The notes: generated by a model from the letters alone, not told the origin. A stretch of 33,724 nucleotides of DNA from CAYLNK01 sp964384675 (GCA_964384675.1 CAYLNK010000031.1:1-33724), one strand, 5' to 3'; counted from the first letter of the stretch, positions 11,311-18,162 are shown. Numbers and translations: made by a program.

Positions 11311-11347
11311 CGGAACCTCGTTTCTCCCGCACGGCCGCGGGACGGCC

Positions 11348-11851
11348 TCATCTGGGCTGAGACGCCGTCGCGATCTTAGCGCCGGACACGACCAGCGTCG
11401 GGGGAGAGTCGTTCCGCTTCTTCGCCAGGAGCAGGGTCCCGCTGACCGTGACGACGGAGCCGGCCGGCGTCCCGCGGAGCGGCTCCAGCTCACCCTCCAG
11501 GGCGAGGCGCCGGGGCCCGTCCACGAGCACGCTCCCGTCCAGGGTCCCCCGGATCGTCACGATCGGGTCCTTCGGGGTGGGGAAGCCCGCCGCGCGGATC
11601 ACGCCGCGGAGCCTCTCCACCGTCATGCCGCTGCCCGGCCTCAGCGTGACCGTGACGACCTGGCGGACGGGGATGACGTCGATCGACTGGACGTCGGGCT
11701 GAGCCTTCAACGCCACGCTCACGGCGTGGGCGCAGGCCCCTCAGGCCATTCCCGAGACGACCTGGCGCACCTCCAGGAGCTCGGCGTTCGCGGCCGTGGT
11801 GGAGAGGAGGGCGAGGATCGCGGCGAGCCGCCTCACGGCCTGGACGTTCAT
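11348..11851 (-). CDS. Candidate selenoprotein: secreted HMA (MerP/CopZ-like) domain protein with in-frame TGA (Sec37)
   Basis: Read through one TGA (11743-11741), this is a 167-residue protein. It starts at ATG 11851, which overlaps the amidohydrolase stop as ATGA. Residues 1-23 form a signal peptide (RRLAAILALLSTTAANA). Residues 24-90 form a heavy-metal-associated fold: ELLEVRQVVSGMA-U-GAC-AHAVSVALKAQPD, then SIDVIPVRQVVTVTL and ERLRGVIRAAGF, the classic beta-alpha-beta-beta-alpha-beta pattern with the GMxCxxC motif. The TGA replaces the first metal-binding cysteine (Sec37); Cys40 is present. Residues 95-167 form a beta-rich tail of unknown role. A SECIS-like hairpin follows the UGA. If TGA were a true stop, the upstream piece would be a bare signal peptide and the downstream piece would lack the motif and a ribosome binding site. 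Alternatives: a recent Cys-to-stop mutation or sequencing error. Likely role: periplasmic metal or redox chemistry; metal unknown. Confidence 0.8.
11711..11732 (-). promoter_or_regulatory. Putative bacterial SECIS hairpin downstream of in-frame UGA
   Basis: In the mRNA, 11 nt after the UGA, CCACGC pairs perfectly with GCGUGG (11729-11713) around the 5-nt loop CGUGA, which has a G in its first two positions. Two more pairs extend the base if one C is bulged. In E. coli fdhF the minimal SECIS stem-loop also begins 11 nt after the UGA, and the bacterial model asks for a G at the top of the loop. The fold was done by eye and the region is GC-rich, so chance pairing must be weighed. Confidence 0.65.
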
Positions 11852-12723
11852 GTCAGCCCGTAGAGGGTACGCGCGTTGCCGCCCAGGAGGAGGCCCTCCG
11901 CGTCGTCACCCAGGCCGAGCGCGCCGAGCGTGCGCACCTCGCGGTCCCACGCGTACGGCAGGTTCGGGAAGTCCGTTCCGTAGAGGACGCGCTCCGGCCG
12001 GGCCTCGAGGAGCCGGCGCGGAAACGGGCCGGGGAAGTAGTCGGCCCCGGTCATCGTGGTGTCGAGCCAGAGGTTGTCGTGCCGGAGGAGGAGCCGCTCG
12101 TAGGCGTCGAACTCGTCCGCGCCGAGGTGCGGGATGACGAGCGCCAGCCCCGGGTGATCCGCGAGCACGCGCTCGACGCGCTCGGCCGAGCAGATCGCGC
12201 GCGTGTCGCACCTGTAGTGCGGGCTGGACGGCTCCCTGCCGGCGTGAAAGACGAGCGGCTTGCCGTGCGCGGCACAGGTCGCGTAGATCTCCTGCACCTC
12301 GGGCGCGTCCGGTCCGACGCACTGGACGTGCGCGTGGAGCTTCACCCCGGCGAGCCCCGCCGCGAACGCCTCCTCGAGGATCGCCCGCGCCCCCTCCTCG
12401 CCCGGGAAGACCGTCGCCAGGCCGACGACGCGGGGCTCCGCCGCGGCCACGGCGGCGACGTACGCGTTCAGCGCTCGAGCCATGCCGGGCTTGTGGGCGT
12501 AGTGGAGGGCCACGACGCGCGAGACGCCGCGCGAGAAGAGGAACGTGAGCACCTCGGGGGTCGTCAGCTTGTAGCGGATCGGCCAGCCGTACGCCTCGAA
12601 CCAGCGCCAGACCGCGGCGAAGAGTCGGTCGGGGAAAAGGTGGACGTGCGCGTCGACGACCGGAGGCAGGAGCGCCGGAAGGCGCTCCCCCTCCGGGTCG
12701 CCGAGCGCCGGACCGAGGCTCAC
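11848..12723 (-). CDS. Amidohydrolase-2 family metal-dependent hydrolase/decarboxylase
   Basis: A 291-residue TIM-barrel protein. Start GTG 12723 overlaps the cytochrome c stop (GTGA), and its own stop overlaps the next ATG (ATGA), so the frame is anchored at both ends. Motifs: VVDAHVHLFPDR (about 22-33, HxH metal site of the first strand), GVKLHAHVQ (metal-bridging strand), PLVFHAGR, VIPHLGADEFDAYERLL, WLDTTMTGADYF and RVLYGTDFPNLPY (late catalytic Asp). This is the order expected for the ACMS-decarboxylase/amidohydrolase_2 group, which hydrolyses or decarboxylates small carboxylic or cyclic substrates. The GTDFPNLPY ending resembles uncharacterised members acting on lactone-like or aryl acids. 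The substrate is unknown. Tight coupling to a cytochrome and an HMA protein is unusual for the family. Confidence 0.88.
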   Translation of the reverse strand: MSLGPALGDPEGERLPALLPPVVDAHVHLFPDRLFAAVWRWFEAYGWPIRYKLTTPEVLTFLFSRGVSRVVALHYAHKPGMARALNAYVAAVAAAEPRVVGLATVFPGEEGARAILEEAFAAGLAGVKLHAHVQCVGPDAPEVQEIYATCAAHGKPLVFHAGREPSSPHYRCDTRAICSAERVERVLADHPGLALVIPHLGADEFDAYERLLLRHDNLWLDTTMTGADYFPGPFPRRLLEARPERVLYGTDFPNLPYAWDREVRTLGALGLGDDAEGLLLGGNARTLYGLT

Positions 12724-13730
12724 GAACGCGGCGGAGGCGGAGAGTCGGGGAACGTCACCACCTGGTGGTCGATCGCCGGGACCGTCTTCAGGTAGTCGTA
12801 GATCGCGCCCAGGTCCTGCTCCGTCATCCCGGCGTACGCGAGCCACGGCATCACCGTGTTCCTTCCGGGCTGGGCGACCGGGGCGTTCTCGCCGTCGAGC
12901 GACGCGAACGCCTTGAACCGGCCGATGAACTCCTCCCTGGTCGCCTTCCCCATGTAGGTCGAAGGGTGCGGCGTGATGTTCGCGGTGAAGTTCCGGCCCC
13001 ACGGCCCGCGCATCTCCCAGCCGCCGGAGAAGTCCTTCCCGGGGAGGAGCTGCCCCTTGTCGTCGTGCGGCGTGTGGCACTCCCGGCAGCCGGCCAGCGT
13101 GACGAGGTACTTCCCGTAGCCGAGGTGGTCTCTGGCGTCGTCAGGAGCCGTGACGGTTCCCTCCACAGGCTTCGGCGCGAACTTCACCATCAGGTTCACC
13201 GGGAACTTCAGTGTCCCGAGCGGGACCGCGTTCTTCACGGGTGGCAACGTCCGCAGGTAGACCACCACCGAGCGGGCGTCCTCGTCGCTCATCGACCGGT
13301 AGTACGGGTACGGCATCATCGGGAAGAGCGGCCGCCCGGTGCGGTCGATCCCCTCGCGGAACGCGCGGAGCACCTCGCCGTCGGTCCAGGAGCCGATCCC
13401 GGTCTCCTTGTCCGAAGTGATGTTCTGCGCCCGCACCACGCCCGGGAAGCCGATCTTCTCGTCGAACTGGAAGCCGCCGACGCCCTCACGGCCCGGCGTC
13501 AACGGCATCCCGTAACGCTCCACGATCCGGTCGGAATGGCAGCCCACGCACTCGGCCACGTGATGGACGAGGTACTTGCCGCGGGCCAGCCGCTCCGGCG
13601 TCCGCTCGACCGTCTCCGTCGAGGGGGGCCGCATCGCCGGCTTCTTCAGGGAGAGCACCGTGAGCAGTCCGCCCACGCCCACCACCACCACGCCCACACC
13701 GATTCCGGCGATCTTCAGGAACTTGCCCAT
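12720..13730 (-). CDS. Membrane-anchored dihaem cytochrome c
   Basis: A 336-residue protein: an N-terminal membrane anchor (about 5-28, VGVVVVGVGGLLTVL) and two cytochrome c domains with CVGCH (61-65) and CRECH (215-219). Each is followed by a candidate Met or His distal ligand region (MMPYPYYRSMSDEDARSVVVYLRTLPPV; MPWLAYAGMTEQDLGAIYDYLKTVP), the usual class I C-terminal helix. This is the architecture of dihaem cytochromes that serve as electron-accepting subunits of periplasmic dehydrogenases. Start ATG 13730 has an excellent GGAGGAGGGG ribosome binding site 4 bp away and a TAAAAT box 24 bp upstream. It is first in a three-gene unit with the amidohydrolase and the selenoprotein candidate. 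The dehydrogenase partner is not in the window. Confidence 0.92.
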   Translation of the reverse strand: MGKFLKIAGIGVGVVVVGVGGLLTVLSLKKPAMRPPSTETVERTPERLARGKYLVHHVAECVGCHSDRIVERYGMPLTPGREGVGGFQFDEKIGFPGVVRAQNITSDKETGIGSWTDGEVLRAFREGIDRTGRPLFPMMPYPYYRSMSDEDARSVVVYLRTLPPVKNAVPLGTLKFPVNLMVKFAPKPVEGTVTAPDDARDHLGYGKYLVTLAGCRECHTPHDDKGQLLPGKDFSGGWEMRGPWGRNFTANITPHPSTYMGKATREEFIGRFKAFASLDGENAPVAQPGRNTVMPWLAYAGMTEQDLGAIYDYLKTVPAIDHQVVTFPDSPPPPRS

Positions 13731-13754
13731 CCGTCCCCTCCTCCGAAGCGCCGC

Positions 13755-13760
13755 ATTTTA
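13755..13760 (-). promoter_or_regulatory. Putative -10 box of cytochrome c/amidohydrolase/HMA operon
   Basis: TAAAAT on the minus strand, 24 bp before the cytochrome c ATG and upstream of its strong ribosome binding site. In such GC-rich DNA this AT-only hexamer stands out. No convincing -35 is seen. Confidence 0.5.
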
Positions 13761-13785
13761 GGGGTCGGGGGCCGGGACGGTGACG

Positions 13786-13791
13786 TAGAGT
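13786..13791 (+). promoter_or_regulatory. Putative -10 box of OsmC gene, leaderless spacing
   Basis: TAGAGT (TANNNT) ends 8 bp before the OsmC ATG. No Shine-Dalgarno sequence lies between, so transcription may begin at or very near the start codon. Confidence 0.4.
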
Positions 13792-13799
13792 CCAGATCC

Positions 13800-14207
13800 A
13801 TGGGCGTGAAGTACTCGGGCCGCCTGGTCGGCCCCTTCGACCTCGAGCTGACCCACCAGGACTCCGGCGCCGTGATCCGCACGACGCCCCCGAAGGACAA
13901 CGGAGGCGAGGGGAACGCCTTCTCGCCGACCGACCTCGCGGCGGCCTCGCTGGGCGCCTGCGCCGCCACCACGCTGGCTCTCTTCGCCAGGCGCAACGAC
14001 ATCCCGCTCCACGACGTCTCCTTCGAGGTCGAGAAGCTGATGCACGTCGGCCCGCGGCGGCTCGGGAAGCTGAGGGTCCACTACCGGATCTCGTCCCCGT
14101 GCGGCGACGACGACTACGCGAAGCTGGTGAACGCGGCGCGGACCTGTCCGGTCCGGCTCTCGCTGGCGGAATTCGTGGAGGTCGAGGAGACGTACGAGCG
14201 GGCGTGA
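13800..14207 (+). CDS. OsmC/Ohr-family peroxiredoxin-like protein
   Basis: A 135-residue protein starting at ATG 13800 (MGVKYSGRLVGPFDLEL). It carries both family cysteines: Cys54 in AAASLGACAATTLALFARR and Cys116 in NAARTCPVRLSL, the pair that reduces organic hydroperoxides in OsmC and Ohr dimers using lipoylated or dithiol donors. Cys101 is an extra. The motif SPTDLAAASLGAC is diagnostic of the YhfA/OsmC branch. Some OsmC relatives elsewhere are selenoproteins; here the codon is an ordinary cysteine. It is divergent from the cytochrome operon, and its stop overlaps the GTG of the next gene (GTGA), indicating translational coupling with the lysoplasmalogenase-like gene. Confidence 0.92.
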   Translation: MGVKYSGRLVGPFDLELTHQDSGAVIRTTPPKDNGGEGNAFSPTDLAAASLGACAATTLALFARRNDIPLHDVSFEVEKLMHVGPRRLGKLRVHYRISSPCGDDDYAKLVNAARTCPVRLSLAEFVEVEETYERA

Positions 14208-14845
14208 CGCCCTTCGCGCTCCTCTACGCCGCCGCCGCGCTCGCGGCCACGCTCACCGCCGACCTCGGTCCGCGGCCGGTCGCGCTGGTCCTGAAGGGGA
14301 TCCCGGTCCTCCTCCTCGCGATCGCCACGGGGCTTCCGCTCTTCCGGGGCGGCGCGGCCCGCGCTCGGTTCTTTCTGAGCTTCGGCTTCGCCTTCTCTCT
14401 CCTGGGCGACCTCGCGATCGAGTTCGTCTTCGTCGCGGGCATCGCCGCTTTCCTGCTGGCCCACGTCTTCTACATCGTGGCGATGGGGTGGGAGCGTGAG
14501 AAGCCCGGACGTCAGGCCGCCGCGGCGCTGCCGGCGCTGGCCCTGGCGATCGGGATGTCGGCGCTCCTCGTCCCGCGCGCTCCCGCCGAGCTGCGAGCGC
14601 CGGTCGTCGTCTACCTCACGGTGATCTCCGTGATGTGGGCTCGCTCCACGATCCGCGCGTTCGTCACGCGGGGGCACACGCCCTCGCGCTGGATGTTCGC
14701 CGGGGCGACCGTGTTCGTCGTCTCCGACAGCCTGATCGCGATCGACAAGTGGGTGGTCGCGTTGCCCCATGCGTCGCTGCTCGTGCTCGGTACGTACTAC
14801 GTCGCGCAGTGGCTCATTCGTCGGGGGGCGGAGGCCGCGGACTAG
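14204..14845 (+). CDS. YhhN/TMEM86-family membrane protein (lysoplasmalogenase-like)
   Basis: A 213-residue, multi-pass membrane protein starting at GTG 14204, which overlaps the OsmC stop by 4 bp; the longer open frame upstream lies inside OsmC and is not used. About seven to eight hydrophobic segments are visible. Family markers are KGIPVLLLAIATGL, FGFAFSLLGDLAIEFV (conserved GD), FLLAHVFYIVAMG (conserved H), and VVSDSLIAIDKWV (conserved SD and D). Eukaryotic TMEM86 and some bacterial YhhN proteins hydrolyse the vinyl-ether bond of lysoplasmalogens; many bacterial members are untested, so the enzymatic label is by family only. Pairing with a peroxide-reducing OsmC could reflect membrane-lipid maintenance. 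Confidence 0.85.
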   Translation: MTPFALLYAAAALAATLTADLGPRPVALVLKGIPVLLLAIATGLPLFRGGAARARFFLSFGFAFSLLGDLAIEFVFVAGIAAFLLAHVFYIVAMGWEREKPGRQAAAALPALALAIGMSALLVPRAPAELRAPVVVYLTVISVMWARSTIRAFVTRGHTPSRWMFAGATVFVVSDSLIAIDKWVVALPHASLLVLGTYYVAQWLIRRGAEAAD

Positions 14846-14890
14846 CGGAGCCCGGGATCCCGAGTCCGCACGCGTGGGCCTTCGATCCCG

Positions 14891-14995
14891 CCGGGGCGGG
14901 GGCGGTCACCTCGGTCGGCCGCTCCGCTCGCACGACCCGCTAACGCGCTGCGGCGCTTCGGACGCGGCGGGCTCGCGAACTCGCCCCTCGGGGCC
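14891..14995 (+). repeat. Repeat unit copy A (105 bp)
   Basis: Begins CCGGGGCGGGGGCGGTCACC and ends CCTCGGGGCC. It aligns along its length with the reverse complement of copy L (shared CCGGGGCGGGGGCGGTC, GACCCGCT, GCGGCGC, GGGCTCGCG) and with the reverse complement of copy D once the 59-bp insert is removed. Confidence 0.7.
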
Positions 14996-15027
14996 TGTCG
15001 AGTCGTGACGTCGGGGGGCGTTCGTCC

Positions 15028-15139
15028 GGCCCCGGGGGCTTCGAACACGCGAGCCCTTCCCCCGCGTCCTCGCGCCGCACCGCGAGCGGGTCCCCGCGCG
15101 TGCTCGGACGGCCGCCCGAGGCGACCGCCCCCGCCCCGG
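15028..15139 (-). repeat. Repeat unit copy L (112 bp, inverted)
   Basis: Inverted relative to A, separated from it by 32 bp. It also pairs with copy R: the outer ends GGCCCCGGGGGCTTCGAACA (15028 on) and TTCGAAGCTCCCGGGGCC (ending 15334) are near-perfect reverse complements, and GAGCGGGTCCCCGC recurs in both. Confidence 0.75.
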
Positions 15140-15225
15140 CTCGAGGTCCGTGGTTCCGCCACGACCTGAACCGGTGCTGCGCCTCGCGTCTCCCACAGAG
15201 CTGGTGCTCCCCGCGGCAGTCCAAG

Positions 15226-15334
15226 CCGGGGCGGGAGGTGGGCTCGGAGCGACCTCGAGCACGAGCGGGGACCCGCTCGACCGCGCCGCGAGGGAGGCGG
15301 GTAGCGCTCGCCGTTGTTCGAAGCTCCCGGGGCC
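15226..15334 (+). repeat. Repeat unit copy R (109 bp)
   Basis: Same orientation as A, inverted relative to L; begins CCGGGGCGGGAGGTGGGC. The 86 bp between L and R are the centre of the large inverted structure (about 15181). Confidence 0.75.
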
Positions 15335-15365
15335 AGACGCACGATGCGGATGCCACTGCCTGGCA

Positions 15366-15529
15366 GGCCCCGAGGAGCGAGTTTTCCCCCAAGAATTCCG
15401 CCTAGGGGTTGGTGTGACGGCAGCGGAATTCTTGGGGGAAACGGCGAGCGCACCGCCGACCGAAGCGCCGCGGTCGATAGCGGGTCGCTCGCGCGCAGCG
15501 GGAGCTTCGAGCCCGCCTCCCGTCCCCGG
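15366..15529 (-). repeat. Repeat unit copy D, interrupted (105 bp plus 59-bp insert)
   Basis: Begins GGCCCCGAGGAGCGAGT, is interrupted at 15383-15441, and resumes CGGCGAGCGCACCG, with GAAGCGCCGC and TAGCGGGTCG matching copy A in reverse complement. The length without the insert is 105 bp, the same as copy A. It lies 31 bp from copy R. Confidence 0.7.
15383..15441. mobile_element. 59-bp palindromic (MITE/REPIN-like) insertion
   Basis: Perfect 19-bp inverted arms, TTTCCCCCAAGAATTCCGC (15383-15401) and its complement (15423-15441), flank a 21-bp centre. Subtracting these 59 bp moves the symmetry centre of the A-D pair from 15210 to 15180.5, the same centre as the inner pairs, so the element is an insertion into copy D. 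No target duplication longer than 1-2 bp is seen. No transposase is nearby, so it would be non-autonomous. Confidence 0.6.
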
Positions 15530-15595
15530 CGGATCCACCCCCAACGTTTGGGTGAGCCGGACCCACCGGGGCGTTCCTCGTGGAACGACGACCGG

Positions 15596-17620
15596 CTACT
15601 TCAGGTACTTCCCGAGCCAGCCCAGGACCTCGCCGTACCAGAACTTCCCGTTGTGCCCCTTCAGGACCCAGTGGTTCTCGTCGGGGAAGTAGACGAGCCT
15701 CGACGGCACTCCCTTCGCCTGGAGCGTGCCGTACAGCTCGAGCCCCTGCGTCACCGGCACGCGGTAGTCCTTCTCGCCGTGGATCACGAGCATCGGCGTC
15801 TTGAAGGCCGCGGCGTAGCGGTTCGGGCTCCACTTCTCGATGTTCGCGAGGTTCGTGAAGGGGTAGCCGCCGTAGGAGTGGTGGCGGCCCCACGTTCCGT
15901 CGGAGGCGAACTGGCCCAGGAGGTTGTAGACGCCGGCGTGGCTGATGAGGGCCTTGAAGCGATCGGTGTGTCCCTCGATCCAGTTCACGAGGAAGCCGCC
16001 GTAGGAGCCGCCCGCGGCCGCCATCCGGTCGGGATCGACCCAGCCCTTCGCGATCAGGGCGTCGGTGCCCTTCATGACGTCGGTGAAGGGCTTGTCGGGA
16101 TGCGCGCCGAGGATCGACTCGACCCACGCCTGGCCGAAGCTCGAGGAGCCGTGGAAGTTCACCATCGCCGCGACGTAGCCCGGCGCGGCCCACAGCAGCG
16201 GGTTCCAGCGGTAGCTGAAGCCGTCGCCGAACGTGCCGACCGGGCCGCCGTGGACGAGGTGAACGAGCGGGTACTTCTTCCCCTCGACGAAGCCGGGCGG
16301 GAGGACGACGAACATCTGCACGTCGTCTCCGCCGGCCCCCTTGAACGTCAGCTCGCGCATCTCGCCGAGCGCGAGAGCCGCCATCCGCTCGTCGTTGACG
16401 TGAGTCAGGGCCTTCCAGCCGGTGCCGTCCCCCTTCATCTCGGCCAGCTCGGGCGGGCTCATGACGCTGCTGTGCGCGAGGACGACGTCGCCCCCGGGCG
16501 CCACCTCGAACCCGAGCGCGGTGCCGCCCTTGAAGAGCTGCTTCGGCGCTCCTCCCGCGACCGGGACGGAGTAGAGGCCGGTCCGCGCGCGGACCTCCGC
16601 CCGGACGACCAGCGACCTGCCGTCCGGCGCGAAGTGATGACCGGCCACGGAGACGTCCCACGATTCCGTCAGGACCGTGGTCTTGCCGGACGCCACGTCC
16701 AGGAGCGCCAGGCGGGCGCGGTCGGGCCAGCCGTCGGCCTTCTTCTGCAGCGAGTAGGCGATCGTCTTTCCGTCGGGGCTGAAGACCGGATCGTCGTCGC
16801 TCGCGGGGTTGGCGGGGGTGAGGTTCCGGGCCTCGCCTCCCGCGACCGGGACGAGATAGACGTCCTGGTTCAGCTCCTTGAACGGCGGATCGGTGCTGTT
16901 GGCGCTGAAGACGATCGCGGCGCCGTCCGGCGACACGTCGAACGAGCCGGGGGAGTCCTCCGAGAGGCTGAAGTACCGCTTCCAGCCGGGCAGGAGATCG
17001 GTGGTCTTGCGGGACGCGAGGTCGAGGACGAAGAGGTGCGGGTATTCCTCGTCGGTCAGGAAGCGGTCCCAGTAGCGGTAGAGGCGGCTCTCGGTCGTGC
17101 GGGCCTTGACCTTCGACTTCTCGCGGGCTTCGAGCGCCTTCTTCGTCGCCTCGGGCGATTCGGCGCCGGCCACGACGCCCGAGACGAAGACGATCCGCTT
17201 GCCGTCGGGCAGCCAGCGTGGCTGCGCGACGCCGAGCGGCATCTCCGTCACACGCTCCGGCTCGCCGCCGTCCAGCGGCAGGACGTAGAGCTGCGTCGCG
17301 GCGTCGCCGTCGCGCTTGGAGACGAAGGCGAGCCGCTTGCCATCCGGGCTGAAGGCCGGCGAGGTGTCGGACGCCTTGTTGCTGGTGAGGCGCCGCGTGG
17401 TGCCCGTCGTCCGGTCGAGGAGCCAGAGGTCGGCGTTGAGCTTGTTCTCGTCCGCCTCCCAGGTGGTGACCGGATAGGCGACCAGCCTTCCGTCGGGCGA
17501 GAGCGACGGCGCCCCGACCCTCTGGAGCGCCCAGAGGTCGTCGACGGTCATCGGCTTCTTGTCGGCCGCGAGCGCGGGAAGAGCGGCGAGCGCGAGCACG
17601 CCGCAAAGATGAAGACGCAT
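15596..17620 (-). CDS. Secreted S9-family prolyl oligopeptidase-type peptidase
   Basis: A 674-residue exported serine peptidase. Signal peptide 1-19 (MRLHLCGVLALAALPALA). An N-terminal beta-propeller (about 25-410) shows repeated TolB/WD-like blades: SLSPDGRLVAY, AFSPDGKRLAFVS, RWLPDGKRIVFVS, DVSPDGAAIVFSA, VFSPDGKTIAYS and HFAPDGRSLVV. The alpha/beta-hydrolase domain follows (about 430-674), with nucleophile Ser539 in GGSYGGF, Asp618 in HGEKDYRVP and His650 in DENHWV, spaced as in S9B/S9C dipeptidyl or acylaminoacyl peptidases. It probably cleaves short peptides in the periplasm or outside the cell. Start ATG 17620 has a G-rich ribosome binding site. It is transcribed alone towards the repeat cluster. 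The exact specificity (DPP IV or acylaminoacyl type) is not determined. Confidence 0.93.
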   Translation of the reverse strand: MRLHLCGVLALAALPALAADKKPMTVDDLWALQRVGAPSLSPDGRLVAYPVTTWEADENKLNADLWLLDRTTGTTRRLTSNKASDTSPAFSPDGKRLAFVSKRDGDAATQLYVLPLDGGEPERVTEMPLGVAQPRWLPDGKRIVFVSGVVAGAESPEATKKALEAREKSKVKARTTESRLYRYWDRFLTDEEYPHLFVLDLASRKTTDLLPGWKRYFSLSEDSPGSFDVSPDGAAIVFSANSTDPPFKELNQDVYLVPVAGGEARNLTPANPASDDDPVFSPDGKTIAYSLQKKADGWPDRARLALLDVASGKTTVLTESWDVSVAGHHFAPDGRSLVVRAEVRARTGLYSVPVAGGAPKQLFKGGTALGFEVAPGGDVVLAHSSVMSPPELAEMKGDGTGWKALTHVNDERMAALALGEMRELTFKGAGGDDVQMFVVLPPGFVEGKKYPLVHLVHGGPVGTFGDGFSYRWNPLLWAAPGYVAAMVNFHGSSSFGQAWVESILGAHPDKPFTDVMKGTDALIAKGWVDPDRMAAAGGSYGGFLVNWIEGHTDRFKALISHAGVYNLLGQFASDGTWGRHHSYGGYPFTNLANIEKWSPNRYAAAFKTPMLVIHGEKDYRVPVTQGLELYGTLQAKGVPSRLVYFPDENHWVLKGHNGKFWYGEVLGWLGKYLK

Positions 17621-17673
17621 GGAAGCCCCCCGCGGGCGAGTCTATGCGAGCGCCCGCGGAGGGAGCCGGTCGA

Positions 17674-18162
17674 TCACTCCATCCCGACCGTCGGGCCGAA
17701 GACCCAGGAGCGCTTCGTGGCGCGTCCGATCATCGCGTCGAGCGCGACGATGTTGCCCAGATAGCTGGGCACGAGGGTCGACCGGACCAGCTCCAGCTCG
17801 GGCGGCTCGAGGCGAGGCTCGGCCGCGCGCGCCTTTTTCAGCTCGAACAGCTCGCCCGCCTTCAGAGCGCGGAGCGCCGTCGGATCGACCCAGAGGCCGA
17901 CGATCCGGCGGACGACGCGCCGCCACGACCGGAAGGCGGCCTTCCGGGGCTCGGGCTCGTGTCCCAGCCGACGGATGGCCTGCCGGAGACGCAGGGCGTT
18001 CTCCTCGTGTCCGCAGCGGATCTCGAGGATCTTCTCGGCGTCGTCGGGGCGTTCGCCCCGAGCCTTCACGATGGCTTGCCGGTACGCCTGCTGCGCGATC
18101 TCGCTGCCGCCCAGGAGGGCGTTGAGGTACTTCAGCCCGCAGTCGCGCGGAAGGATGTGCAT
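17674..18162 (-). CDS. DUF2383-like ferritin-fold protein
   Basis: A 162-residue soluble protein starting at ATG 18162 behind a near-perfect ribosome binding site (AAGGAGGTCACGGCCG then ATG). The first half reads LKYLNALLGGSEIAQQAYRQAIVKARGE ... ILEIRCGHEENALRLRQAIRRLGHEPE: two helices with E, Y, H and E at positions that in DUF2383/rubrerythrin-like proteins follow the pattern LNxLLxGxxxAxxxYxxA and HxxxxxxLxxxIxxLG. The glycine-tryptophan stretch that usually follows is only partly matched (AAFRSWRRVV). The second half (LRALKAGELFELKKA ... LVRSTLVPSYLGNIVALDAMI) forms two more helices. A complete di-iron site is not evident, so metal binding is uncertain. The gene stands alone, 53 bp upstream of the S9 peptidase gene. 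Confidence 0.55.
   Translation of the reverse strand: MHILPRDCGLKYLNALLGGSEIAQQAYRQAIVKARGERPDDAEKILEIRCGHEENALRLRQAIRRLGHEPEPRKAAFRSWRRVVRRIVGLWVDPTALRALKAGELFELKKARAAEPRLEPPELELVRSTLVPSYLGNIVALDAMIGRATKRSWVFGPTVGME

Larger units (their letters stand above)
14846..15595. other. 750-bp gene-free region between convergent genes, occupied by repeats
   Basis: No plausible gene lies between the YhhN stop and the S9 peptidase stop. Open frames here have no start signals or recognisable motifs and change with the repeat copies. Nearly all of it consists of four diverged copies of one unit plus a 59-bp palindromic insert, listed separately. A short palindrome AACGTT followed by GGGTGAG lies near 15541-15556. 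Confidence 0.8.

Noticed and set aside
11348..11722. Short 124-residue gene starting at the internal GTG 11722
   Set aside because: It would begin in the middle of the first HMA helix, has no ribosome binding site and would lose the metal motif. Read-through of the TGA from ATG 11851 explains the signal peptide, the ATGA overlap and the complete domain.
15028..15060. tRNA-like T-loop (GGCTTCGAACA) in repeat copy L
   Set aside because: No cloverleaf can be built around it and the motif recurs in the other repeat copies in altered form.
15402..17606. 734-codon minus-strand frame overlapping the S9 peptidase
   Set aside because: It is an antisense-composition shadow in another frame. The 15596-17620 frame has the signal peptide, propeller blades and catalytic triad.
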